Below are positions 56,266 through 64,000 of a DNA stretch of 64,000 nucleotides, one piece after another. Below the pieces are notes generated by a model that saw only the letters and a program-made list of their open reading frames with translations, was not told the DNA's origin and searched no databases. Positions within the stretch are counted from its first letter, which is position 1, and each line of letters begins with the position of its first letter. Location: assembly GCA_028698995.1 (NCBI GenBank), contig JAQVVM010000012.1, forward strand, positions 23,158 through 87,157. The letters are read 5' to 3'. Source of the stretch: Bacteroidales bacterium. Its GTDB lineage: Bacteria > Bacteroidota > Bacteroidia > Bacteroidales > PXBB01. A program made the position numbers and the translations under genes.

Positions 56266-57531
56266 CTATTTGATAATTGATACATTTCCGGCGTATTTAT
56301 GAATCTTACCATTAGCGTCTTGAATGAGTACTATCCAAATAAAAGTACCATTATCTGGTATCTGTCCATTATTACCGATTCGCCCATCCCAAGGTTGTGT
56401 TTTATTTTTTGTGTTGTATATCAAATTACCTCCTCTTTCATAAATGAACATTTCAAAGGAAATATCCATAACTTCAAGTGCACGAGGTATAAAATAATCA
56501 TTTAGGCCATCACCATCAGGAGAAAATGCATTTGGTGCCATCAAATCAAAAATATTAGAGAAAATAATGCTCTTAGTAATCTCATTTTTACATCCGAATG
56601 AATTTTCAATAGCTAGATTAATATTAACTGTTGTATTTTCATGAATAAAATATATGTGATTTGGATTTTGTTCATACGAAAATTTGCTGTCACCAAAACT
56701 CCATTTCCATTGACTCGCTCCATCAGAATCATCTACAAAGGAAACCTGAGGATATCCAAAATTTTCTTGATGAATTTCATAAGAAAACTGTGCATGGGGA
56801 ACAGGAAATATGGTGATTGTAAAAAAAGAAGTAACCTCATTTTGATCGGGTCCATGTTTTAATGAGAGCTTAACATCAAAATTTCCTTCTTGTCTGTATA
56901 TATGAACAGGAAAAATATCATTTGACTGATTGCCATCCCCAAAGTCCCATGTATATCTGAATGAGTTATTAATAATTGAAGGTGTAAATCTTATTTCTTC
57001 ATAAGCACAAGCAACATTCTTATTTGGTTCGATTAGGAGGTTCATTTGATATTCAGAAATGCTGTTAACTTGTTGAGGGACAACCTCGATATTAGGAAGT
57101 CTTTGCTCTGAAATTGTTTCAGCTATAATTTGTTCTTGATTTTCAAATATGGGTTTTGTCTCTTCATTATTTTTTGTAGCTTGTTTAATTCGATTATTAA
57201 CATTAGTTACAGGTAAAGTTTGTTGAACATGATTAGAATGATTAATAACATCTTCTCCTAAATCTCGTGATGTCGAAACATTTTTACTTGAAGTAACCTC
57301 ATTCCCATTAGGATAATCAATGTTAGGTTTTTCATGATTATTGTATAAAACAACGAACAGAATACTTGTAGCTATAATTATAGCAGAGCCAATTGAAAAA
57401 GTTTTTAATTTCTTGGTGAAATTATTTTTTCTAAGGGCTTTTTCATATTTTTTTTCAAAATCCGACCAATCATTAGGATTGTATTCGGTCTCAAATTTGG
57501 CTAATAAATTTTTTATATAATTTTCAAACAT
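56266..57531 (-). CDS. Anti-sigma-like membrane protein with PKD and type B C-terminal domain
   Basis: The 421-residue product lacks a cleavable signal peptide. It has a 46-residue cytoplasmic head (NPNDWSDFEKKYEKAL), one membrane segment (about 47-64), a Ser/Thr/Asn-rich linker to about 150, two PKD-like domains (YTWDFGDGNQSNDIFPVHIY and GASQWKWSFGDSKFSYEQNP), and a C-terminal gliding-motility type domain (APNAFSPDGDGLNDYF, YERGGNLIYN, WDGRIGNNG). The head resembles the short cytoplasmic part of proteins found just downstream of ECF sigma genes in Bacteroidota. The 8-base overlap with the sigma gene argues for translational coupling and function as its regulator. No known anti-sigma domain could be named, so the regulatory role is inference. 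Confidence 0.75.
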   Translation of the reverse strand: MFENYIKNLLAKFETEYNPNDWSDFEKKYEKALRKNNFTKKLKTFSIGSAIIIATSILFVVLYNNHEKPNIDYPNGNEVTSSKNVSTSRDLGEDVINHSNHVQQTLPVTNVNNRIKQATKNNEETKPIFENQEQIIAETISEQRLPNIEVVPQQVNSISEYQMNLLIEPNKNVACAYEEIRFTPSIINNSFRYTWDFGDGNQSNDIFPVHIYRQEGNFDVKLSLKHGPDQNEVTSFFTITIFPVPHAQFSYEIHQENFGYPQVSFVDDSDGASQWKWSFGDSKFSYEQNPNHIYFIHENTTVNINLAIENSFGCKNEITKSIIFSNIFDLMAPNAFSPDGDGLNDYFIPRALEVMDISFEMFIYERGGNLIYNTKNKTQPWDGRIGNNGQIPDNGTFIWIVLIQDANGKIHKYAGNVSIIK

Positions 57532-58129
57532 TTTTATATTCTATTTTACCGTATTTCAATTCATAATATTTTTTTAACAACTTCTGCATGTTTGCTTTTG
57601 CTCTGGCTAAGTTTGATTTTGAAGAACCTTCGCTAATTTTAAGCATATCTGCAATTTCTTTATGTGAATAACCTTCAACAATATAAAGGTTAAATACTGT
57701 TCTATAAGCCGGTGACAACAATTGAACCTGATCTAGAATTTCGGTTGTTGTCAGCTTTTTCAAATATGCAATTTCATTTTCATCTTCAATTTCTTCATTG
57801 TTTTCAACAAAGTAGAGATCATGCATATTTTCAATTTCAACAAAACTATACCTTTTCTTGCGCATAGTATCAATGATATTATTTACAATGATACGTCGCA
57901 ACCATCCTTCAAAAGAACCTTTGAAATCAAACTTTTCAATTTTGAGAAACGCTTTTATGAATCCATCTTGAAGATAATCCTTAGCTAACTCCCTTTGTCC
58001 GGCGTATCTCATGCACACTCCCATCATTTTTCCGTAAAACAACTCATAAACAATCTGTTGGTACTTCCTGTCTCCCTTCTGACATCGTTCTATTATTTCC
58101 TCAAGCTGTTCTGGGCTGTAACTTTTCAT
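57524..58129 (-). CDS. ECF-type RNA polymerase sigma factor
   Basis: The 201-residue protein has sigma region 2 (about 20-90, with YAGQRELAKDYLQDGFIKAF and GWLRRIIVNNIID) and region 4 (about 130-190, LSPAYRTVFNLYIVEGYSHKE and KISEGSSKSNLARAKAN). Region 3 is missing, as in extracytoplasmic-function sigma factors. It directs polymerase to a private promoter set. Its stop overlaps the start of the anti-sigma-like gene by 8 bases and the T9SS cargo genes follow, so these are the likely regulon. The predicted leader is about 120 bases. Confidence 0.93.
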   Translation of the reverse strand: MKSYSPEQLEEIIERCQKGDRKYQQIVYELFYGKMMGVCMRYAGQRELAKDYLQDGFIKAFLKIEKFDFKGSFEGWLRRIIVNNIIDTMRKKRYSFVEIENMHDLYFVENNEEIEDENEIAYLKKLTTTEILDQVQLLSPAYRTVFNLYIVEGYSHKEIADMLKISEGSSKSNLARAKANMQKLLKKYYELKYGKIEYKNV

Positions 58130-58254
58130 CAGTTCTTTATTCGGGTTTTAGACGATATTTTATGGATAAGTTGCCTTGATTATTAAAGGATTGTGTGTTT
58201 TATTAACAATTCTTGGTTTTTTGGAACAAAAGGAAAGAATAATTAAATTATTTT

Positions 58255-58262
58255 CAAAAATA
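58255..58262 (-). promoter_or_regulatory. -7 element of the sigma factor operon
   Basis: It reads TATTTTTG on the minus strand, 126 bases before the sigma start codon, in the 244-base gap. Only the housekeeping-type -7 element is visible; an ECF-type -35/-10 pair was not recognised. Confidence 0.3.
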
Positions 58263-58326
58263 GAAATTAGTTTTTAAGTGTATAATTATAAATAATTAAA
58301 TAGAATCTTGAAAATTGTGGATAAAA

Positions 58327-58358
58327 AAAAGGCTGCTTTGTTTGCAAAACAGCCTTTT
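58327..58358 (-). terminator. Rho-independent terminator after floA
   Basis: On the minus strand a 9-base-pair GC-containing stem (58327-58335 with 58350-58358, extended by an imperfect inner helix) is followed by a run of T. It lies 15 bases after the floA stop. Confidence 0.85.
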
Positions 58359-58373
58359 AATTGAAAGTATCAT

Positions 58374-59360
58374 TTACTTCTTTTTATCTTCATCTTTCTT
58401 TTGAGCAGGTTTCCCTATGGAATCTCTCATTGTTGTGTCAGCTTTTATATTTTCAATTTTATAATAGTCTAATACTCCTAAATTTCCAGAACGAAAAGCT
58501 TCAGCAAGTGCTTTGGGGACTTCTGCTTCGGCTTCTATAACTTTTGCACGTGCTTCCTGAGCTTTAGCTTTCATTTCTTGTTCTAGGGCAACAGCCATAG
58601 CTCTACGCTCTTCAGCTTTTGCCTGAGCAATATTTTTATCGGCATTGGCTTGATCCATTTGAAGCATAGCACCAATATTTTTACCTACATCAATATCAGC
58701 AATGTCAATTGACAAAATCTCAAATGCTGTTCCCGAATCAAGGCCTTTTGCAAGAACAACTTTAGAGATGCTATCGGGGTTTTCAAGAACACTTTTATGA
58801 TTCAACGCAGAACCAATTGATGTAACAATGCCTTCACCTACTCGAGCTAAGATTGTTTCTTCTCCTGCACCACCAACAAGTCTTTTAATATTGGCTCTTA
58901 AAGTTATTCTTGCTTTGGCGATAAGTTGAATACCGTCTTTAGCTACAGCAGCTACAGGGGGGGTGTTTATAACTTTTGGATTAACTGACATTTGAACTGC
59001 ATCAAGAACATCACGACCTGCTAAATCGATAGCGGTTGCAGCTTTAAAATCTAAAGGGATATTTGCTTTATCAGCAGAAATAAGAGCTGTTACAACTTGT
59101 TTAAGACGTCCTCCTGCCAAAAAATGTGCTTCCAGATCATTTCTGTCAAGTTTTAGTCCTGCTTTGGTAGCAGAGATTAAATTATTAACAATAACAGCTG
59201 GCGGAATTTTTCTCCAGCGCATTAAAACCAACTGTAGTAATGAAATTCTAACACCTGAAACCAATGCTGAAAACCATAACCCCACAGGGACGAAATAAAA
59301 AATAAGCCATAAGCCAACTAATGACGCTACTCCAATTGCAACGATAATACCTAATTCCAT
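58374..59360 (-). CDS. floA: Flotillin-like protein FloA
   Basis: The 328-residue protein has an N-terminal hydrophobic hairpin (about 3-47). A SPFH-type region follows, then an Ala/Glu-rich coiled coil (about 230-290, [20 protein letters not shown]) and a basic tail ending KKDEDKKK. The FloA/UPF0365 family forms detergent-resistant membrane foci and influences membrane fluidity and secretion. Length is normal. It lies 3 bases downstream of the nfeD gene, the standard flotillin-NfeD pairing. Confidence 0.93.
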   Translation of the reverse strand: MELGIIVAIGVASLVGLWLIFYFVPVGLWFSALVSGVRISLLQLVLMRWRKIPPAVIVNNLISATKAGLKLDRNDLEAHFLAGGRLKQVVTALISADKANIPLDFKAATAIDLAGRDVLDAVQMSVNPKVINTPPVAAVAKDGIQLIAKARITLRANIKRLVGGAGEETILARVGEGIVTSIGSALNHKSVLENPDSISKVVLAKGLDSGTAFEILSIDIADIDVGKNIGAMLQMDQANADKNIAQAKAEERRAMAVALEQEMKAKAQEARAKVIEAEAEVPKALAEAFRSGNLGVLDYYKIENIKADTTMRDSIGKPAQKKDEDKKK

Positions 59361-59363
59361 TTT

Positions 59364-59831
59364 TTAATTATTTAGTTTAACATAAATTTTGTTTAATTCA
59401 ATCTTAATGACAATAATTTCTTTTTCCTGATCAATAAATTCTCCTCTGGTAGAAACTTCATAAATTTCGTTGTTTATATACGCATTACCCATAGGAGCTA
59501 ATCGGGAAGAAGTTTTTCCGATGTCCCCAACTTTTATGAGCTCTGTGTCAATGGTGTTGACTTTTCCGTCAATTTCCTTTTTGAGCATGAACCTGTTCCA
59601 TGTTTTAGATCTCAGAGAGAAATAAAGTGTCAGAAAGGTCAAACCAAAGCAGGCAGCAAGGGTATAGTGTCCATAAATAGTATCATGGGAGGTATAGGCA
59701 CTGTAAACAGCTATCACAAGAAGTATAAAACCGATAATTCCAACAACAGAGGTTCCCGGAAAAACCAATATCTCAAGTACAAGAAAAAGTAATCCTGCAA
59801 AAATTAAAACAAATATTATTGACCAAGCCAT
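59364..59831 (-). CDS. NfeD-like membrane protein
   Basis: The 155-residue protein has three membrane segments (about 3-22, 27-47 and 55-74). A C-terminal OB-fold follows, with VGDIGKTSSRLAPMGNAYINN and VSTRGEFIDQEKEIIVIKIE. This is the short, protease-free NfeD type that partners flotillins. It is transcribed first in the pair, from its own -7 element. It is probably involved in membrane microdomain organisation. Confidence 0.92.
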   Translation of the reverse strand: MAWSIIFVLIFAGLLFLVLEILVFPGTSVVGIIGFILLVIAVYSAYTSHDTIYGHYTLAACFGLTFLTLYFSLRSKTWNRFMLKKEIDGKVNTIDTELIKVGDIGKTSSRLAPMGNAYINNEIYEVSTRGEFIDQEKEIIVIKIELNKIYVKLNN

Positions 59832-59847
59832 AAAAATTGATTTGTTA

Positions 59848-59874
59848 CAAAAATAAGTTATTTAATAACACCAA
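59848..59874 (-). promoter_or_regulatory. Promoter of nfeD-floA
   Basis: On the minus strand, TTG (59872-59874) precedes TATTTTTG (59848-59855) with 16 bases between them, one less than the usual minimum of 17. Confidence 0.4.
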
Positions 59875-59964
59875 TTTATTTTTTTTAATTTTTATTGCTA
59901 TTAGTCAGGGAATTAAATATTATAATAATTTTTAGGGAGCAATAAGGAAGAAATTTGAACAAAA

Positions 59965-61557
59965 TTAAAATGAATACTTAATCATAAGTTCTCTGAATTC
60001 GGGTGTGTTTTTAATATTAATAAGATCAGAATCTTTTCTAAGATGGTCTTTTTCTGTAAATCCCTTTTCAAGTGCAAGATCAAGGTATTTTATGGCATCA
60101 GCAGTTCGGTTCATTAAGGAATACAGACAAGCCATATTGTAATAGGGCCATGGATTATAAGGTTTTGCTGAAATATCTACATATAGGCTTTGGATGGCCT
60201 TTGCGTTATTACCAAGGAAAAAATAGGAATAAGCTAAAATTGAATAATCTTTGTCATCGGAGTTTTCAATTAATTCAATAGCTCTTTCAAAATCAAGTCG
60301 AGCCGAAAGCGTATCGCCTGCACTTAATTTGGCTCTGCCTCTGAAATGTAGTACACGAAATGCATTGCCAATATTTAAATAAAGGGCCTTTGAATAATCT
60401 TCAATTGCTTCAGGAAATTCATTTTGGTAGAACCTTATATAACCTCTAAGGAAATAAGCAGTAGCATTATTGTTATCAATTTCAATTGCAATATTGGCAT
60501 CTTCTATTGCACCGTCAAAGTCTTCAAGATCTCTTTTTGTGTTTCCTCTGTTAATAAAAGCGCCAATGTTTAAAGGATTAAGTTCAATAACTCTTGTAAA
60601 ATCTCTTAAAGCATCTTCGTACTTACCTGTTATTCTTAATAGTTGTCCTCTGTTGAATAGTGCATCCTCAAATCTTGGGTTAATTTCGATAGCTTTTGAA
60701 AAATCATTAAAAGCATCTTCATATTTTATGAGTTCAACTTCTATCAATCCTTTTTCATTATAGGCTTCGCAATATCTGGGGTTAATATTAAAAGCCCTGA
60801 CATAATCAATTCTGGCATCATTGTATTCACCAATGGCTTTACGTGCATCGCCCCTGTTTTTGAAAACAATAGCATGTCTTGGATCGATTAGAATGGCATT
60901 ATTGTAATGAGAAATTGCTTCTGCATACAAACCCAAGTTATACTTAGCAAACCCCAATTCGTTTTGAATTTCCCAGCCATTTACGTTGTATTCCATTGCC
61001 TTTTCATAATCTTCTATGGCATTTTCAAAATTATTTAGCAGAGAAATGGCTATCCCTCTTTTATAATAAGCTTGTCCATATCTCGGATCTATAAGAAGGG
61101 CTTTGGTATAATCAGCAATGGCTCCTTTATAATCAGTCAGTTCAATTTTAACATTGCCTCTGTTAAGGTATGCTTCATAATATTCTGGAAAAATTTCTAC
61201 TGCATTTGTAAAATCTTCAATAGCTCCATGATAGTTGCTTATGGCCATTTTTGCCAAGCCACTTTGGTTGTATGCTACAACAGTTTTTAGGTTCATAATT
61301 TTAACACCATTGGCAAAATCCCTTATGGCATCATTATAATATTCAAGTTTTGCGAGTACTTCTCCTCTGTAAAACCTTGCTCCAGCATAATCAGGCTGCT
61401 CAATAATCAATTGATCCATTAAACTTAAACAAGCCTGATAATTTCCTTTACGTTCAAATTTTTTTGCTTTTGTCATTAATCTTGGCTCTTCCTGAGCCTG
61501 ACTTATTGTTGCAATGATAAACAATGCAAGCAGGATAAATATCTTTTTCATACGCAT
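59965..61557 (-). CDS. Large exported TPR-repeat protein
   Basis: The 530-residue product has a signal peptide (about 1-21, ending SQAQ). About a dozen contiguous TPRs follow (AIxDFxKAIxLNPxxxxAxxNRGxxK pattern), filling the chain to the end. TPR solenoids scaffold protein complexes; in Bacteroidota such exported forms are common and mostly uncharacterised. Two ATGs three codons apart (61557, 61551) are possible starts. It has a promoter (61586-61618). It resembles the smaller TPR protein at 8330-8938 in repeat style. Confidence 0.85.
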   Translation of the reverse strand: MRMKKIFILLALFIIATISQAQEEPRLMTKAKKFERKGNYQACLSLMDQLIIEQPDYAGARFYRGEVLAKLEYYNDAIRDFANGVKIMNLKTVVAYNQSGLAKMAISNYHGAIEDFTNAVEIFPEYYEAYLNRGNVKIELTDYKGAIADYTKALLIDPRYGQAYYKRGIAISLLNNFENAIEDYEKAMEYNVNGWEIQNELGFAKYNLGLYAEAISHYNNAILIDPRHAIVFKNRGDARKAIGEYNDARIDYVRAFNINPRYCEAYNEKGLIEVELIKYEDAFNDFSKAIEINPRFEDALFNRGQLLRITGKYEDALRDFTRVIELNPLNIGAFINRGNTKRDLEDFDGAIEDANIAIEIDNNNATAYFLRGYIRFYQNEFPEAIEDYSKALYLNIGNAFRVLHFRGRAKLSAGDTLSARLDFERAIELIENSDDKDYSILAYSYFFLGNNAKAIQSLYVDISAKPYNPWPYYNMACLYSLMNRTADAIKYLDLALEKGFTEKDHLRKDSDLINIKNTPEFRELMIKYSF

Positions 61558-61585
61558 AATTAATTAAGATTAAAATCCAATATGA

Positions 61586-61618
61586 CAAATATAAGTATAA
61601 CCAACATTAAAAAGCAAA
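61586..61618 (-). promoter_or_regulatory. Promoter of the large TPR protein gene
   Basis: On the minus strand, TTTG (61615-61618) is followed after 21 bases by TATATTTG (61586-61593). Sequence and spacing both match the Bacteroidota consensus. Confidence 0.5.
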
Positions 61619-61693
61619 TAAATTTCACTTTTTTTTAAATATTTTTATTTTGATTAAACAAAATGAGAATAGCTTCCCAAATAAATTAATAGT

Positions 61694-61701
61694 TATCTTT
61701 G
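61694..61701 (+). promoter_or_regulatory. -7 element TATCTTTG of the methyltransferase gene
   Basis: It matches TAnnTTTG, 18 bases before the chosen ATG. It rules out a TTG start at 61699. Confidence 0.4.
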
Positions 61702-61719
61702 CAACCAGATTTTTTGAAA

Positions 61720-62463
61720 ATGACACAAACCCGTCTTCAACGCGAAAAAGAATATCACAATGCTGCTTTTAGTGAGGGTATCAGACAAAGTGCAGATAAA
61801 TATTATACCATTCACAAGATTTCTTTTGAACAAATTTCAAAAAAAATGCTGTCTTTCTGCGAAGGAAAGAAAGTTCTCGAATTTGGTTGCGGGCCCGGAA
61901 GTCATTCTCTTATTCTTGCAAAGAAAGCTAAAGAAGTTTCATCAATTGATATTTCTGATTTTGCCATTCAAAAAGCAAAAAGTGAAGCTGAAAAAAGAGG
62001 CCTGTATAATCTGGGTTTCTTTGAAATGAATGCAGAAGAATTGAAATTTTCAGATTCTTATTTTGATATGATTTATGGCAATGCTATCATTCATCATCTT
62101 GATTTAGAAAAAGCATTTATTGAAATCAACAGGGTGCTTAAGAGCGGAGGGAAAGCTTTTTTCTATGAACCCCTGGGGCATAATTTTTTTATCAATTTTT
62201 ATAGAATTTTGACGCCAAAAATGAGAACTGTTGATGAACATCCTTTATTAATTGCAGATCTTAAATTAATTCGAAAACATTTCAAAAATGTAGAAATTGA
62301 ATATTTCCATTTTTTTACGCTTCTTTCTGTACCGTTTCGAAATTTCAAATTCTTTAAAAATCTGCTGAATTTCCTTTTTCTTATGGATAAAATATTTTTT
62401 CTTGTTTTGCCTTTTATGAAAAAATATGCTTGGTATTGCATTATTGAAATTTCTAAAGAATAA
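61720..62463 (+). CDS. Class I SAM-dependent methyltransferase
   Basis: The 247-residue protein has the class I motifs: VLEFGCGPGSHSL (motif I), an acidic SIDISDFAIQKAK, IYGNAIIHHLDLE and RVLKSGGKAFFYEPLG. The C-terminal part is hydrophobic (LLNFLFLMDKIFFLVLPF), suggesting membrane association. The substrate is unknown; because a flippase follows, a polysaccharide or lipid-linked precursor is possible. The ATG at 61720 (MTQTRLQREKEY) fits the promoter; an upstream TTG does not. Confidence 0.85.
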   Translation: MTQTRLQREKEYHNAAFSEGIRQSADKYYTIHKISFEQISKKMLSFCEGKKVLEFGCGPGSHSLILAKKAKEVSSIDISDFAIQKAKSEAEKRGLYNLGFFEMNAEELKFSDSYFDMIYGNAIIHHLDLEKAFIEINRVLKSGGKAFFYEPLGHNFFINFYRILTPKMRTVDEHPLLIADLKLIRKHFKNVEIEYFHFFTLLSVPFRNFKFFKNLLNFLFLMDKIFFLVLPFMKKYAWYCIIEISKE

Positions 62464-62552
62464 CATTCTTGAGATGATATCATAGGATGAATCATAAAAT
62501 TAATTTTAATTTCGCTTTTTAAATTAATGAAGTGCAAAAGTAAAAAAGCATA

Positions 62553-63968
62553 ATGCATAAGCGATTTATTACAAATATTTCCTTGTTGATATTTTTAAAC
62601 TTGCTTGTAAAGCCACTGTGGATACTTGGTATTGATAGAACTGTGCAGAATATTGTAGGGGCAGAAGTTTATGGTTTTTATTTCTCTCTGCTGAATGTCT
62701 CATTTCTTTTTAACATTTTTCTTGACCTTGGTGTTACAAACTTTAACAATAGGAATATTGCTCAGTATTCCCATTTGCTTAATAAGCATTTTTCGGGAAT
62801 TGTTGTTTTAAAATTTGCACTGTCATTTGTTTATACAACCATAATACTTCTCTTTGCATGGCTTGTTGATTATAATTTGAAACAAATTGGGCTTCTGCTG
62901 ATTCTTTGCATGAATCAGTTCTTAGCTTCTTTTATACTCTACTTGAGGTCGAATATTACCGGTTTACAACTTTATAAAACCGATAGTATTTTATCAGTTT
63001 TAGACAGGGTTTTGATGTTGATAATTTGTAGTGTTTTAATTTGGGGAAATATCACAAATACCCCTTTTAAAATTGAATGGTTTATATATGCTCAATCATT
63101 TTCATATGCAATAACATTAATAATTGCAGCTGTTGTTGTAATGAAAAAAGCAAAGTTTAAGCGTTTTTCGTGGAATATTCCATTTTATCTGGTCATTTTA
63201 AAGAAGAGTGCTCCATATGCATTGCTGATATTATTGATGTTTTTTTATTATCGCTTAGATGGCATTATGATTGAGCGTCTTCTTCCTCAAGGAGCATTTG
63301 AAGCAGGCATATATGCAGCAGGTTTCAGATTGCTTGATGCTGCAGCTATGACAGCCTATCTATTTCCTGTAATTCTGTTGCCTACATTTTCTAAAATGAT
63401 AAAGGAACATGAAAGGATCAATGCTCTTTTTAAATTGTCATTATCTGTAATTCTTACAGGGGCATTAACCTTAGGAATTATTTCTTATTTTTATAAACTT
63501 GAAATAATGAGTATGTTGTATCATAATGATACCAAACTTTCTGCCCCTGTATTTGGTGTATTGATGCTTTGCTTTCCCGCAATTGCCGCCGGAAATATTT
63601 TTAGTACGTTGCTTACTGCCAATGGTAGTTTAAAACACCTGAATATTTATGCTTTTTGCGGGATGGTTATTAATATAATACTGAATTTAATCCTTATTCC
63701 AAAATTTAAAGCTTTGGGCTCTGCCTACGCAAGTTTATTTACACAGTATCTTGTGCTGGTTCTACAAGTATTTACTGTTTCAGTTTTCTTCAAATTCAGA
63801 ATACGATTCAAATATTTTCTATCTTTTGTATTGTATATTGGTTCCCTTACTACAGTTTGCTATTTTTCTAAGATGTTGCCTCTGCCATGGTCAACTGTCT
63901 TTTTGTTGCTGTTTGTGGTTTCAGTTTTTCTTTCATTTTTAACATCTGGAAATGGCCAAACGCATTAA
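62553..63968 (+). CDS. MOP-superfamily flippase (Wzx/polysaccharide exporter type)
   Basis: The 471-residue integral membrane protein has about 14 hydrophobic segments. The MOP N-terminal start is MHKRFITNISLLIFLNLLVKPL, followed by GAEVYGFYFSLLNVSFLFN and LDLGVTNFNNRNI. This is the polysaccharide-exporter/Wzx pattern, which moves lipid-linked oligosaccharides across the inner membrane. It lies 89 bases after the methyltransferase gene. Its last bases overlap a putative next gene beginning at 63952, implying an operon that continues beyond the window, probably a glycan locus. Confidence 0.85.
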   Translation: MHKRFITNISLLIFLNLLVKPLWILGIDRTVQNIVGAEVYGFYFSLLNVSFLFNIFLDLGVTNFNNRNIAQYSHLLNKHFSGIVVLKFALSFVYTTIILLFAWLVDYNLKQIGLLLILCMNQFLASFILYLRSNITGLQLYKTDSILSVLDRVLMLIICSVLIWGNITNTPFKIEWFIYAQSFSYAITLIIAAVVVMKKAKFKRFSWNIPFYLVILKKSAPYALLILLMFFYYRLDGIMIERLLPQGAFEAGIYAAGFRLLDAAAMTAYLFPVILLPTFSKMIKEHERINALFKLSLSVILTGALTLGIISYFYKLEIMSMLYHNDTKLSAPVFGVLMLCFPAIAAGNIFSTLLTANGSLKHLNIYAFCGMVINIILNLILIPKFKALGSAYASLFTQYLVLVLQVFTVSVFFKFRIRFKYFLSFVLYIGSLTTVCYFSKMLPLPWSTVFLLLFVVSVFLSFLTSGNGQTH

Positions 63969-64000
63969 AAATGCGGGACTGAAACTGTTGCTGAACTTTC
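63952..64000 (+). CDS. Start of a further gene, cut by the window edge
   Basis: An ATG at 63952 opens a frame MAKRIKNAGLKLLLNF that stays open to the window end and overlaps the flippase by 17 bases. Sixteen codons are too few to name a product. The overlap is typical of tightly linked operon genes. Confidence 0.45.
   Translation, partial: MAKRIKNAGLKLLLNF

Overview
The window comes from a low-G+C member of the Bacteroidota. Four things point there. Type IX secretion (T9SS) C-terminal domains of both kinds occur. MurF is fused to alanine racemase. SecA is long (about 1,100 residues) with a C-terminal zinc motif. The Bacteroidota -7 promoter element TAnnTTTG lies at the expected distance ahead of many genes. 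An order such as Bacteroidales is plausible but cannot be fixed from this sequence alone. No phage, plasmid, integrase, transposase gene or CRISPR array is visible. The only RNA gene is one tRNA-Arg. The longest stretch without a gene (893-1652) holds a nested, palindromic MITE-like repeat.

Layout. 1-8308: a membrane protein of unknown function, the repeat element, and two large secreted proteins with T9SS type A C-terminal domains. 8330-17837: TPR and OmpA-type envelope proteins, a LysM glucosaminidase, then a run of minus-strand genes reading fur, purA, PepSY-like protein, rdgB, glycosyltransferase and a large TMTC-like membrane TPR protein. 18063-29741: plus-strand transport and metabolic genes: phosphate-selective-type porin, MFS transporter, metH, leucyl aminopeptidase, pdxA and murF-alr. 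29788-36119: YdcF-like protein, tRNA-Arg, a soluble hybrid histidine kinase with two small paralogous proteins, and, divergently, a two-domain enzyme joining an alpha-oxoamine synthase to a GNAT-type acyltransferase. 36251-48156: acyl-CoA dehydrogenase, nitronate monooxygenase-like enzyme, secA, a five-module amino-acid dehydrogenase-like flavoprotein, and yceD-rpmF-fabH. 48316-58129: a six-gene minus-strand T9SS surface cluster headed by an ECF sigma factor. 58374-64000: floA-nfeD, a large TPR protein, a methyltransferase, a flippase and the start of one more gene.

How the genes fit together. The most coherent system is 48316-58129. An ECF sigma factor overlaps a membrane-anchored anti-sigma-like protein whose periplasmic part ends in a gliding-motility type C-terminal domain. 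Two exported proteins with the same kind of C-terminal domain follow, then a PorE-like OmpA lipoprotein-type protein and a PorP/SprF-like outer-membrane protein. This looks like a cargo/export module that may monitor its own secretion. The second candidate is 30745-36022, where the two-domain alpha-oxoamine synthase/GNAT enzyme could make an N-acylated aminolipid in one polypeptide. It sits beside a kinase and two SpoIIAA/STAS-like small proteins. Both interpretations are inference from domain content and gene order.
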